Shown here piece by piece: positions 15,101-26,700 of a stretch of DNA of 64,000 nt. Where the stretch lies: the NCBI GenBank assembly GCA_943735955.1, contig OX030955.1, positions 9,933,647 through 9,997,646 on the forward strand, given 5' to 3'. The position numbers were made by a program, and so were the translations under genes. Each line of letters opens with the position of its first letter. The stretch's first letter is position 1. Origin of the DNA: Piscicola geometra. Lineage: Eukaryota; Annelida; Clitellata; Hirudinida; Piscicolidae. The notes under the pieces were generated by a model. That model was not told the DNA's origin and did no database searches. It saw nothing but the letters and a program-made list of their open reading frames with translations.

Positions 15101-17032
15101 TTAAAATATTATGTTACACAACTATAACTATGAATTCAAAGAGATTCAATTTTCTATTAATAAAATATTTCTATAACTATAGTATCTCTTTTATCTATAG
15201 ATCAAAAAGATACATTTTAAAATAATATTTAAAAAATAAAGGTATTAAATAACATAATAATGGCTTCAAAGAGTTTTAAAATTTTAAATAATTATCATCC
15301 CGAATCTCACTAAAATAAAAGTTTAATACATTTTCACATTTTCGTACTCAATAAAACTTTTGTTTTTAAAAAGGCACGTGAACTAAATTCAAATTCAGCT
15401 GGAGAAAAACTTATTGTTGTTAAATATACAGAACTCCACGGCAATCGAGCTGCTGGCCGTAAATTTAATTTAGACGAGACTTCCATTCAAAGAAGTCAAG
15501 TTTTTTGAAACTTCCACGGATGAAACAAGCTTAGTGCATAGTCAAATGTCTTCTGCAATTTACCGTGAAATAGAAAAGAATTTGCCTATTCATTTGAAAT
15601 CATTATTTGAATACAAAATAAAGCTTTCTGATGACAAAGACTTATTAATTAATGTTTTCATTTTTCTTAAAAATTTCGTTTTTTCCCATTTTTTTGTCAA
15701 TTAAATACACTTTATACTTATGTTTCAGAATTTAAAAAATCTTTAAATAATAATTAGTTGATATTTATGAAAAAAAATAAATGTTTAGCTTCAACGTCAT
15801 TGAATCGAAAAAGCACTTTTGAATAATGTCAATCATTAGAGCGGAATCCGCTAAAAAATATTTATTTGTTCTTTTTGGCACTTTCAAAAACTTTTTGCCA
15901 AATTTGTAAAACAAAAACTTTAACATAGCTAGGAGCTTTTTATAATGAACAAGGGGTTCGCACGAACCATAGCATTCACATCATGGGTTTTGCGCTAATT
16001 CCTGTGAACCCTTGAAGAAAACATCAATGATTACACCATTTTCAACACATACAGACAATCAAGCCTGGTTGTCTCTGTCATGGATTATGACCGCATGGGC
16101 AGGAATGAAGCTATAGGTTAGTCCGTCACTCACTCACTCACTCACTCACTCACTCACTCACTCACTCACTCACTCACTCACTCACTCACTCACTCACTCA
16201 CTCACTCACTCACTCACTCACTCACTCACTCACTCAATCACTCACTCACTCACTCACTCACTCACTCATTCGTTCACTCACTCACTCACTCACTCACTCA
16301 CTGGTCCTTCTTAGGTCAGGTACTTTTAAAGACCTTAATTTACACAAATTGTTTTATTGTTATTCAGCCTCTTTAAAAACAAAAAGTTTTCAAACTAACT
16401 TTTAAAAAATTTAACTTTTTTTCTTATTATATATTCACTCATAATCGATATAATTTATAATACCATAAATAGTCCAAAAGCCAAGTAAAAAAAAATATAA
16501 AAACTTAAAAGACAACATCTCATTTGATGATGACATATTAAACAGATTATAAGATTTCAAGTTGACTTTATTTTATCTCAATTTGATTTGGGTTGATTCT
16601 AATTTCATCTTTTTGAGTGACGTTTGTCTTATCGTCGCGAGACTCTGGTATATTTTATCTGAAATGTTTGACATATCGGAGAAAATAAGTAGACTCATTA
16701 AAATAATACTTTTAAGAAAAGTTTATTTAATTATATTTTCAAATTTAATTTTAAATTTTTTATATATTAACTAGCCCGTTTTAATTGCTTCAAAACAAAG
16801 TTTTTTCAATCAAAGAAATAAATAATTATAAACTTCATTTTTACTATTTTCTAAATTAAATATAAATTTATTTAATTAAGAAAATATAAAATTAAGTCAA
16901 ATAACCACAATCTCAGGCCAGATCGTGCTGGGAGGCAAGAGTGGAGTGATGGAAGTGAAACACTGGAACGAAATGTTTACGAAGAGTAGACAACAAATTG
17001 TTCAGTGGCATGTTCTTAAAGACTTCGGATGA
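126..17032 (+). CDS. SYT7: Synaptotagmin-7 homologue, 3' part (end of C2A, all of C2B)
   Basis: Six exons: 126..186, 1786..1894, 9947..10061, 14087..14219, 16055..16116, 16917..17032 (TGA). The 5' part lies outside the window. Reading phase is continuous across all five introns. Exons 1-2 encode the end of C2A with LDYDRFSRDDPIGEV, which holds the three acidic calcium-loop residues. Exons 3-6 encode a full C2B with SLCYQPSNETI, the loop DINGLSDPYVKIW, the polybasic KKMEKRKT stretch, and the second loop MDYDRMGRNEAIG. The last acidic loop position is E rather than the usual D. It ends in WHVLKDFG. The wording is nearest to synaptotagmin-7 (known family: high-affinity calcium sensors for vesicle exocytosis, on membranes). 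Introns 2 and 3 are 8.1 and 4.0 kb and packed with repeat remains. A possible AATAAA lies at 17500. The subfamily call rests on remembered family sequence. Confidence 0.9.
2822..3010 (+). mobile_element. tRNA-derived SINE, family B, copy 1
   Basis: A tRNA-like head at 2830-2900 has a weak A box (TGGTGTAATGAT) and a weak B box (GAGTGATTCCC followed by GCC). A body with ATGTAAGAGTCTACGTCAACG at about 2965-2985 recurs at 32584-32605 in this window, which supports a dispersed repeat. It ends in an A-rich run near 3015. It sits in intron 2 of the synaptotagmin gene. Decayed promoter boxes suggest an old, inactive copy. Confidence 0.55.
3673..3862 (+). mobile_element. tRNA-derived SINE, family C, with (ATT)n tail
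   Basis: The head has a perfect RNA polymerase III A box, TAGCCGAGTGGG, at about 3685 and a near-consensus B box, GGTTCAAGTGC, at about 3732, in the spacing expected of a tRNA. A non-tRNA body follows (CTAACTGGCCTGGAAGCCCG), then an (ATT)n tail at 3841-3861. A head, body and simple tail are the known structure of tRNA-derived SINEs. Only one copy is seen here. A tRNA gene is unlikely because no closed acceptor stem is present. Confidence 0.65.
8073..8400 (-). pseudogene. Relic of a non-LTR retrotransposon polyprotein
   Basis: Read on the minus strand, two frames together spell a conserved block found in many invertebrate retroelement-type proteins. One frame gives DATVVDTLQ, then YSFVQLGFETLETQGNKA. 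The other gives KLILKVEKIIREKTGN and then QQRISVNIQQRN. Frameshifts and in-frame stops show it is dead. It lies in synaptotagmin intron 2 on the opposite strand. The family match is from memory of the LGFETLGPWG / QRISIAIQRGNA type, not from a search. It differs from the LINE fragments at 8.95 and 11.4 kb. Confidence 0.5.
8948..9165 (-). mobile_element. 5'-truncated LINE fragment, C-terminus of ORF2 plus 3' tail
   Basis: The reverse complement keeps an open frame reading AKRSFHYAGPYIWNSLPP and then LFTFRKDLKTYLFDKF, a typical C-terminal block of CR1/Rex-like reverse transcriptase proteins. A stop follows, then a short 3' UTR containing AGCGCTATAGAAAT and a (TTGA)n tail at 8954-8973. Loss of everything upstream is the usual 5' truncation of LINE insertions. 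It lies antisense in synaptotagmin intron 2. Related pieces occur at 11.4-12.95 kb and 22.55-22.72 kb. Confidence 0.7.
10745..10825 (-). mobile_element. Possible tRNA-derived SINE head relic
   Basis: The minus strand reads GGGATGGTCTAGTGATGAAA CGC, followed by TTGCCTG, resembling the A-box half of the tRNA-like head at 2830. No convincing B box is present. It lies in synaptotagmin intron 3. This is a weak call. Confidence 0.3.
11418..12955 (-). mobile_element. Degenerate CR1/Rex-like LINE with its RT core deleted
   Basis: On the minus strand, from 12952 down, the pieces follow the order of a LINE ORF2. First comes the linker after the endonuclease (LLNNFAPIHQKIVRL), then KTRRQKERQYIKTKSRADKK after one frameshift. 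Next is the pre-RT segment (CMWRNLNNILHNK, LANTFNDFFINKI, SPIDPYPNKIL). It then jumps straight to the post-RT segment (VISRLDCCNSTLYNI, SLHWLPVKLRI, PSYLRNLL) and ANRAFRHSSPSNWNNLPP. The catalytic palm, with its expected FADD-type motif, is missing. The 3' end is AGCGCTATATAAATGATTT plus (ATT)n at 11419-11442. Several frameshifts show it is dead. It lies antisense in synaptotagmin intron 3. Confidence 0.8.
13365..13530. repeat. Degenerate CATCACTACCATCATTTT minisatellite
   Basis: About six imperfect copies of a unit near 18-21 bp, pyrimidine-plus-A on the plus strand. Lies in synaptotagmin intron 3. Open frames across it are low-complexity artefacts. Confidence 0.75.
15370..15515 (+). pseudogene. 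Relic of a transposase-type helix-turn-helix
   Basis: One frame reads SAGEKLIVVKYTELHGNRAA and continues GRKFNLDETSIQ. This resembles the N-terminal DNA-binding segment of pogo/CENP-B or Brinker-type proteins (K-x-x-V-x-Y-A-E-x-H-G-N-R-A-A-G-R-K-F). A frameshift and stop follow, so no intact protein is encoded. It lies in synaptotagmin intron 4 on the sense strand. It could be the remains of a DNA transposon or of a captured gene. Family assignment is from memory. Confidence 0.45.
16126..16303. repeat. (TCAC)n microsatellite next to a 5' splice site
   Basis: About 44 tetranucleotide units run for roughly 178 bp with few interruptions (TCAA near 16236, TCATTCGT near 16267). The array starts about ten bases after the donor GT at 16117, in synaptotagmin intron 5. 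Confidence 0.95.
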
Positions 17033-19927
17033 GATATTTCTAATGGGATGAATTGGTGGTAGGGGAAGCGTTTTCGAGTGAAAACAAGTTTAGTCGAGCT
17101 TGTTACTGGTTATTAGAACATGATGTGTAAAAAAGCTGGATGAAAAGATGGTTGACTGTCGAGAAAAGAGGTTTCGGATAAAAGGGGGTATTTAGGGAAA
17201 AAAGTGATGCTTAAAGTTTTAGAAAAGATTAATGTTTTTGCATTTGTTAGTGCTTCAATTCTTTCTCTAGTCAGTTATATATAAATGTTTAAACTCTTTT
17301 ACTTGTTTTATAAATCTTTTGGTTTTATTTATGCCATGATTCGTTTTCCTCACATAGTTAAAATCGCTAAAGCTTATATTCACGATGAAACGCTGGTTTC
17401 TATAAATTGGGATGGCAACGGGTATCTAGGAAATTTTTTATACCCGAGTACTAGAATTTTGAAAGGGTTTTGCTAAGTAAAATACATTTTTAACTCACGA
17501 ATAAAAATACATTCCAAATGTACTATATTGAATAAATTATAAATTTATAGGCTTTTTTCTCATCGTCTTTTTAAACAGACATATTGAAGAAAAATTGACG
17601 CCTAAATATGGCGTACTTTTCAAGTTTTTCTAGGTAATCGGGTAATACTGAAATTTGAGTTTTGAACCCGTTGCTATCCTTTACTAAAACCATTCCACTA
17701 GCTTTGATTTTGTTAGCTTTTATATCTATTTAATATTTTCCAAGATCTGTCGGTGATTATACATAAAGAATTCATTTTATTCAATCAACTATAAAATGTA
17801 TTTTATTTAGCTTGCAAACATTTGATGTTATATGTCATTGGGTAGTTTTCATACGTCTTAACAATGCTTTAAACTAGCAATGAACATCACTTAGAGCATA
17901 ATGCATAGAGAAGGTTTGTGTTGTTCGCTCCAATAATTTAAAATCTTAGTCCTGAGACTTTAGCTTCCGTGGAGGTTCTGCTTAAAAACTGATTGTCATA
18001 AAATACCAGAATCTTTGAACATCCATTATTTTGAGACGCCATTAGTTTTCACAAAAATATTTGTTTTGAGGGCCCTTCTTTCGGACAAAATGTGTTTTTC
18101 TTTTTCCCAAGTTGTGCAGGGCTCTTCTGAAGCAACGACGCACCTCAACATCACGTCAAAAGCTCGAATGTCTATGGCGGCCGATAATAATTATTTAAAA
18201 TAATACCTCTATTTAAAAATAATATTATTTTAAAATGTTCGAAGACTATGGTATTTCACGAAACTCATTTTGAATAGTTTTTATTCACAAAAAAATGAAT
18301 TTATTGAAACAAGAATTCGATTTAAGTTTATAAAAGTATTTTTTCAAACATCATGTCATTAGATGTCAAATAGTTATAATTTGTATTTTTATTATTTAAA
18401 TAAGTTTTTAGCGTTCTCGATCCACGGAGGCACAAAATATTCTTTGCAAGATATTATTTTGTATTATAATGGAGCTAATATATAGTTTAGTCAATATATT
18501 CTATAAAAAAGCATTCCTTCAAAGACGTTGAAAAATTAATAATTTAATTTAAATTCTAGCTGAGTCCAACTCATTTTCACAAATTTCTATGACTTAATTG
18601 ATATTCCTGTGTCTAATAGAAATTATTTCTATTATGGATTAGATTGGTCAAATAATAATAAGCTTAGAAACAAATTATTATTGAAAATAGTTTAATCAGA
18701 ATATTAATTTTTTTTATATTTATGTGAATAATTGATTTATTCTGTTTGCCCAGCTATTCTAATGTTTATACCTATTTACAACTTTAATCTAGGTGAACTT
18801 TAAATTTATTTTAAAAACGATTAATACACTTCCAGACTCTAACTTCAACAGATTCGTTATCCGTTCAGCACTAGAAAGACTTTTCGAAATAGAAAATGCA
18901 ACATCAAAAAGTTTAATTTTACATCCCATTCACAAATTTAATGCCTTTCGAAGATATTCCAATTCACGGCTACGTTGCCTCCACGCAGCCACTTTTACAT
19001 TCGTTTTAAAAGATCTACAGCTGATAAGCACGATTTATGTATTGATTCTTTCAATTGGTTATTAGAAATAAATTATAACAAAACTCAGATAAGTTGTTTT
19101 TTCCCAATTTATGTTGTTCTAAGACAGCTTTATAAATCTTTAAAAAAAGGACTGGGTACTGAACACATTGATCATTCTAGTGTTGAATGTGTGACGAAAA
19201 AAAACTTGCATGGGCTAAATAAGCCCTAGTAACGTTTGACACATAATCTCATATTCTGATTCTTCATCATATTGCATTTCCATGAAAGTAAATGCTATTC
19301 CAATAGCTTCGGCTCATATTGCTGCAAACGTTGTTACACAAGGTTTTCGGTTTAAAGATTTATAAATTTATTTGTTTGACACTTGAATTAACAATTCACT
19401 TAAGTTTTCAATAAATGTTTTCTTTGTTGTCATTTGAAGAAAAAGTTTTTAAAATATGAAAAAACTAGTTTAAAAAAGATATTTTAAACTATTGAAAATA
19501 AGTAAAATCATAAATAAGATTACTATATATTTTAATAATATAATACTAGATATTTATTAATAATATTTAGATTCTCAATATTACTACAAAAAAGAGATTT
19601 TTACTTTATCATCTGTCTAAAAATGTATTTATTTATTTCATCGAATTTTTTGAAGATTTAAACAATTTTATCGTCTTTTAAATGGGGTGGCTCTCATTGA
19701 AGGGTCACCATAGCGACATTCGCCGGCCATTGACTTCGCATGCCGCCGATGAAATGGTTTCCCGTTACTTACTCTAAGAATCTGAGATGGAAGCACGAAA
19801 ATGTTCTGGTAAGCCAAGGATATAATACGGACAACTTATCTCAAGAAATCAAGTCAAAAAGTTAAAATCGTGTCCAGTCAAAATGCCGTTGAGGAATCAT
19901 TTCGTCATGCCACGAAGAGAAGCCTCC

Positions 19928-20180
19928 TTTTTTTTTAATGGTCTGCATTATTCACGGCCTGACAGACGCAGGCCATGTTACAATGGTTCTGAGAACCATA
20001 ATTCTTACGCGCCGAAACGCCACTCAACACGACATACATATCTCTCAATGCATACGTCGCTAACACCGCATCATATACACTAGGTATATGATAGTTTACG
20101 GTTGCTTATCAGGGATTCGAACAGGCAATCTTTGAATCGCAAGTCTGACGTCTACCATCTAAGCCATCCCCGCTCCCCCT
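19928..20180 (-). mobile_element. tRNA-derived SINE, family A, copy 1
   Basis: Read from 20180 downward: a tRNA-like head with A box TGGCTTAGATGGT and B box near TGTTCGAATCCC, a body of about 150 bases, and a poly-A tail (T-run at 19928-19936 on the plus strand). A second copy at 36983-37226 is highly similar over its whole length, including CATCATATACACTAGGTATA and CTGACAGACGCAGGCC. Two dispersed copies with pol III boxes make the SINE call firm. Confidence 0.85.
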
Positions 20181-22544
20181 TATTGCTCTGGATCGATGAT
20201 GATGATGATGGACTCGTTACATTTATCTTCTTCGTTGCTTTTTTTACTTCTAAACTTACTAATACCATTTTCTTCCAGTTTAAATCATTGTTCTTGGGTT
20301 CTTTTTACGGACAAATTTGTCTAGTTGTTTATTTAAAAACTCATTTGTTTATGGCGATCAATGAGAATTCCATGAAATAATAACTATATTTCGGAAATTA
20401 TAAATAAATATTAATTTACAAATATTCGAAGATTTTGTATTTTATGGAATCTACCTTCTTACAACCAATACATATCCTAAAAAACTGCTAAACTTAAGTT
20501 AACGTTTTTGAACTATAAATTTTTTATGTTTTTAAAACAAGTTTTTACAAACCATAACCTGAGTAAATTCCATTTTTAGGCTGAAATTTAACTCATACAT
20601 TTTTTATTGTAAAATATTGCTGAAAAAAATGTTTCGAAAAAAAGTTTAAAACTCGAAGCAAAGATAAATGTAATTTTGGTGTCAGAAAGAGCATCGGAAC
20701 GTGAAAGGAAGCCAAATCTACATGATGGGGAAGCTGAGCCTGTTTTATCTGTCGACGCGGAAAAATCGTAAAACGGACATAAAAGAAGACAAATAAAAAC
20801 ATGTTAGGAAAATATTACCTTTCCATTACCAATTTTACTACCGGGAAAAATTAAGTAATCATACCAATTTTATTGAAAAACAAATTATTTTAAATATGTA
20901 GTCTCAATATCAGAATGTTTAACATATAGCGACTTTTAAACGATAAATCGCCGTGATACGACTACACACTTTGTAGCTTGTTCACTGCTCGTAGCCCATT
21001 TTCACACAACATTTTTGATTTAAACATTTCTCTGGATCGCATTTATCGCCTAAGACTTTAGTAGACATTCCAATAGCGCTATATAACTAAATTTCCTATT
21101 TAAAAATAATAATTTTAGTAATAACATTTTTATTAGATCTCAGACTTCCAAGAATTAGAATATACAAAATTTGAAACTAAAGGGTGAGAAGATTAATTAA
21201 AATAAAATCTGAACACATAAATGATTTTATTACTTTAAAAACTTTTTTATTGATTTTTTGAAAAATAGTTTTTTAATACTTTTTTACAAAAAAATTCTAA
21301 TTTTTTCAATATTTTTTTTAGGAGTTCATATCAGGCGTAATGCATTTTTTCCATACTTTTTTTCAACTTTTTCATTTAGATTTTTGATCCGCTTTGATAG
21401 AAATCTTGTTTGAAGTTGTCTTTTAGGAAAAATTGCTCGCGTTTTAAGACACATAACTCAATGCCTGAATCGAAGGTTATTTTTTTTAATTATGCCCATC
21501 ATAAAAAGATTAAAAATATTAATTTAGCTAACTAAATTTTTCTAAATAGTTTTTTTTCAAATACTTATAACATTTTTTTACTCAAAGCCGTTTATTTTAC
21601 GCAAAACCAAAAAAGAAATACGGAAAAGTCCATTTGAAAACGAAAAGAATATATTTTTCAAGCTTGAAAAGCTACTTTTTAGTCTTGTTTTTATGAGTTA
21701 AATTATTTTGATACCTACTAAAAAATATCTTTAAACAAATAATTTCAAAATTTATTAACTTATAAATACGTTTTGTTTGTTCTAACTTTCAAAGATATTT
21801 CTTAATTTATATAACAAAATTGGCCAAATTCTATTCAGCTAAGGTGCCATGTACCTTTATCTCAATTCAAGTCTTAACTCTTGGCTGATAACTGGCAGAA
21901 CTTGGATCCTCTGAAATCTCAAAGGTCGTGCAGTAAATGGAAAGAGATGATGGATGGTTGCAAGGGCAATTTGGTGAGAAAGTTAGTTTTCTGAAAGCTT
22001 CCTATTTTATAATAGGTTATATAGTTATTAAAGGTTATATACTATTAAAAATAGTTCAATTTAGTAGCTAAAGTTAAACTATAGTTGAAATTAGTATTCA
22101 AATCTGTAGACTGAAAAATATATTCTGAAATGCATAATAAATACGGATGACTCATCAGAATATCATGCAAAGAATCAAAGTATAAGATGTTTTCGGTTGA
22201 AATGATGAAAAAAAAAATAATATATTCAAAAGAATTCTAATACACTTTTTTATTTTAAAATATTTAACAATCAATTTTAAAATAATTTATTTTATACTAA
22301 GTTATTCTAATCCTAATCCTGAAAAAGACCAATATTTTGAAATTCATTTAAACGCGATAGTATCGGATATATACAAACGACATCATTCGGCGCGTCAACC
22401 GATTTTAATGATAAAAATGTGCAACCGTATCTATCACATCAAAATAAAAGTTTCAAACTTTTTGAAAAAAGATAACTTTTGAAATATTTTTGAAAAGCTT
22501 GAGTGAGATAAATAACTCAAAATGAATTTATTTTATTAATGTAT

Positions 22545-22720
22545 TCATAAATCAATCAAGTTTTCAGCCCCTTACGAAAAGTTAGTATTGAATTTCAAAT
22601 ATATGAGCCAGCATAATGAAATGAAGGTTTAGCCCGTGAATGATTTATAGAGAGAATGAAAAATAGATTTTGCGAGAAGGATCTTAGATTGCACCTATAG
22701 GAACGAAAAATTGATGACCT
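22545..22720 (-). mobile_element. Degenerate LINE 3' fragment
   Basis: The minus strand reads NHSRAKPSFHYAGSYI, then a stop, then NSILTFRKGLKT, matching the AKRSFHYAGPYIWNSLPP block at 8.95-9.17 kb. A GATTGATTT tail remnant is near 22550. It is shorter and more decayed than the 8.95 kb copy. Confidence 0.6.
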
Positions 22721-23227
22721 AGGGTAAGCTGGAGAATAGAATTTTTCTATATGAACATTATATCCGGAGTGTTAACAATTATTCTATATTTTAAAAGAAG
22801 CCAATGTAGCGGAATAATTAAAATTGTAATATGATGATGAATAGGAGAAGTCTCGCATCCAAATTAAATACATTACAATACAACGACGAGTATTGTTAAC
22901 TTGGCGTAAACCCGGACGGGCTTCAAAGGTTTCAAAGTAATATTAATTGGATAAATCATAGAAAAGTACTTTAGAATTTTCTAGATAAAAACAAGTGCTA
23001 AAACTAATAAATTTAATAAAATGTCGTCTATGTAGGGTAATAACTGGCGCTGCACCCAAGATGGAAATGAAAAGATTTTTGAACGGATAAGATTTGGTTT
23101 GATGAAGTAAATTTTATGTCAATAATAAATTTATGAAACTTATTTGATGATCCATAGAATGAGATGTAATAATAAACTGTTTTTCAAATAATTGTTCAAA
23201 ATTAGAAAAATGTATGACCTAAATACA

Positions 23228-23262
23228 AGATTTTTCGGACACTCATAAAATTTAGACACTAT
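23228..23262. repeat. GGACAC-type dispersed motif, copy 1
   Basis: TTTTTCGGACACTCATAAA followed by ATTTAGACAC. Two copies of a ten-base core sit 17 bases apart. A closely similar arrangement occurs at 51972-52001. It may be the end of a DNA transposon; no partner inverted repeat was found. Confidence 0.35.
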
Positions 23263-23674
23263 CATTATAATTAGTTTTAAGAGAGGATTCAAATGTAAGA
23301 TCATAAATGACGAAAACCATAAATCATTTATGAATTTCGTCAATTATGTCTCGATATGTTAAAAAATCATAGAATCTGAATTTAAAAATATATTTAGTTT
23401 TATCTATAGAAATTGTTAAGAATGATTTTTGTTTTTTAACGCTACCTTATTCATAAAATAATGTTATTTATATATTAAGAGCTAAACAATCAAAACATAG
23501 CTTAACTTTTAAACCAATTGCTCGTTCACGTTGCGAATGTAAGCTTATTTAATTTTGTTTTATTTCTCTTTCACTAATTAATATAAAACACATTTAAAAA
23601 TAAAATTTAAAAATCTTAAAATTTAAGATATAATTGATAATTCAATTGTTTTTTTTTCTTTTCTGTTGTTTGTA

Positions 23675-23722
23675 CCAATATATAATATATATTATATTAT
23701 ATTATATTATATATATATTATT
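23675..23722. repeat. AT-only tract
   Basis: Tandem TATAT / ATATT units just upstream of FARSB. Could be promoter-near, but no defined TATA element can be assigned. Confidence 0.7.
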
Positions 23723-23798
23723 TTTCTAATACATTTTAATAAAATATTAATTCTATTCTTTGTTGCAGAATTTTTTTGTTTGAAAGAAGAAAGTTAAA

Positions 23799-26700
23799 AT
23801 GCCTACAGTAAGTTTGAACCGGGACCACCTGTTTACTGTCCTTGGGAAAACCTATAGTAAGTTATACTGTAATGATTACAATGTAATCAAATAGTCTGCT
23901 TACCCTTCTAATGCCATTATGTATTATTAAATGTTTTTTTCCGGACAGCTGAAGAAGAATTCAATGATCTATGCTTTGATTTTGGCCTAGAACTGGATGA
24001 AGTGGTTTGTTAATAATAATTTTAATAAATTAATACATTTATTTATAAATTCATATTTTCAACATAATTTTTAAAATCATTTAAATAAATTGATCATTAT
24101 AAATATAGCATTTATAATCAAACATATTCTCCAACTATTATTTTTCTGCAACCACAGACATCAGAAAAGGAGATGTTAGCGAAGGAGCAGGGCAAGGACA
24201 AGGCGACTGGGGCGTCAGACTCTGTGATCTATAAGGTGGACGTCCCTGCAAACAGGTGGTTGTGTGTTTTAAAACTCTTTCGTGCTCTATATGGAAGAAT
24301 GGTTATGAAATTTTTGATAAATATTAAAAAAGTGAATAATGAATATAAATTTGAAATATTAACTTTTTATATTTCTTCAAGGTATGATCTTCTGTGTGTT
24401 GAAGGCTTAACTAGAGGATTGCTAGTTTTCCAGCAGAAGTAAGAATAATCGCTTATCACATTCAAGTTTGCTAAAGTTTCTTAAAGTTGCTGCACTGTTT
24501 TAATTAATCAAATAATTTACTAATAATTAATCTTTTTTTAAATTCTTAACCAACCTCTAATCAACTCGCTAGGATTCCAGCCCCACACTACAAGACCGTT
24601 TCGAAGGGAGCACTGCAACAGCTATTCATCAAGCCCTCTGTGAGGCCACCATGCTTCCTTTAAATCACATACTGCATCCAATGCTTACCATTCCAACTCC
24701 AGTATTATTCTTTCAATATGAAAAAAAAATTACAGAGTTCAAACGTACTTTCAAAGGGTTTATAAATGAATAAAATTAGTTCTATAACATCAAAAGTGCT
24801 TCTTTACATTCAATCGCTTCAACAGACTCAGAAGGTGAGGCCATATGCTGTTGGAGCTGTGTTGAGGGATATTACCTTTGACAAGGTGCTATACATGGCG
24901 ACGATGAAGTACTATGCATAACTTGTAAAAACGAATAAAATAGGTTAATGGAAATTAATAGTTTTTGGGAGAGTTGAAAATTAAATTAATCTTTAAGAAC
25001 CCTCATGCTAATTCGAAGGATAATAATAATAAGAATAATTATACAAATAATCTCTTTAAAAGATAATTACTTTCATAATTTACCAATTAAAGCACAGGTA
25101 TCAGAGCTTCATCGACCTACAGGACAAACTGCATCAGAATATTGGCAGGTTGCTAAGATTCTCATTCATCTTTAATAATAATAATAAATTAAATTCATAG
25201 ATTATATTGATCTAACCTTATTCCAAATGTAATCACACAAAAAACAACAATTTTCTCTTTTTCCAAGTTTTATACCTTCCACATCCACCAATAGACCACC
25301 AACACCACATCACACCCAGTGATTAAAGTATATAGGAAAGCTTGAGAACGCCCAATTTTTGGTACTCTAACCACTGACCACACCACGCCACCATTAAACC
25401 ACACCCTCACCACACCGTGCACCACACAGACAACATTCCACCAATAAACCACCCACCCATCCACACCACACAGACAACGTTCTTTGGTCGCCATAGGAAC
25501 GCACGACCTTGATACGATCCAGGGTCCCTTCACCTACGAAGCCCTGCCTCCCTCCTCCATCTCCTTCAGGCCCCTCAACCAGACGAAGGCCTACACTGCC
25601 GTCGAACTAATGCAACTTTACTCGGTTTGGTTTTTGGGATTTTAAGTAGATTCTTTTCTGAAGACTTTTTTTTAATATTTGATAATCTTTTTTATATTAG
25701 AATATTTAATTAAATATATTAGTTTTAAAACCTATTTTTTGTATTTTGTAATATAAATTTTGTTTAGATAAAATATGTTTCTCGATTATTCCAACCTCTA
25801 CAGACCGACAGTCACTTACGCCACTACCTGCCTATCATTCGTGATTCCCCTCTCTACCCTGTCATCAAAGACCGCAATGGCGTGGTCCTCTCCATGCCTC
25901 CCATCATTAACGGTGACTGGATGGTCGGTTTACTGAGGGTTTTGCGTTTGAATTGATTTTTTGCTACTCATTTAGTTTTGTTTTTAATTTATTAAAATAA
26001 ATAAGTTTTGTAATTATTATTAATAAAAATCTAAAAATTAAAAAAACTATTCAGCAGTTTTATTAAAAAATACAACGAAACTTTCAAACTTGTTTCATGA
26101 ATAACCAATGGTATGCGTCTGCAGGCGACCACAGCAAGATCACGCTGAACACCAAGAACGTTTTCATCGACATCACTGCCAACGACCTCCACAAAGGTTT
26201 GCTTTCTGTGCAATTATCCAATTAAAGGAATAATTTTATTATTGATTACGATTGAAATCATTTAGAAAATCAGCATTTTAATTATTTAAATTAACCAATT
26301 AACTAATAAATAATTATGTAATAATTAAATTAACGAATACTTGAATATTTAATGAATAAAATTAACTAATACTAAACTATTTAATTATTTTAATTAACCT
26401 GATAAATTACTACACAGCGAATATAGTGCTTGACACGATCGTCTGCATGTTCAGTCAGTACTGCAAGGAGCCTTTCACGTTGGTGGGAGGTGGCAAGTGG
26501 GTTTGGATTGGATGGATTGTCTGTGATGGTTGATTGAGTGACAGTTGCCTTTGGGTTGTTTGGTGTTTGAGGGACAGATGTGAGCGGGAAGAGGTTTGTT
26601 TTTTAAAATGTGAACTCTTCTATAAATGCAGTCTTTCGCGTTTCGTATTTCAAGCAATAGCATTGATTCAAAAGGATGGCTATTTTTAAACTCGCCAACA

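Larger units (their letters stand above)
17033..23798. other. Gene-poor AT-rich intergenic stretch
   Basis: Between the synaptotagmin stop and the FARSB start I see no supportable gene. It holds a SINE (19928-20180), a LINE fragment (22545-22720), a repeated GGACAC motif (23228-23262) and an AT-only tract. Open frames at 17285-17476, 18015-18203 and 18793-19229 have no recognisable domain and no convincing splice context. A GC-richer patch at 19690-19830 is unexplained. Confidence 0.6.

Noticed and set aside
15963..15980. Hairpin GGTTCG..CGAACC
   Set aside because: Six-base stem only; expected by chance in 64 kb and no neighbouring feature uses it.
18793..19229. Two overlapping frames that could be one frameshifted gene
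   Set aside because: No recognisable domain, no splice signals, AT-rich composition like the surroundings.
19690..19830. GC-richer patch with CGCCGGCC, suspected rRNA or CpG-type element
   Set aside because: I could not match it to any conserved rRNA segment and no gene starts nearby; left unexplained.
24886..24922. Longer FARSB exon 6 reading on to ATGAA|GTACTATG
   Set aside because: Adds residues absent from the family; the donor at 24886 with acceptor AAAG at 25092 gives FDKHRYQSF, matching the family without an insertion.
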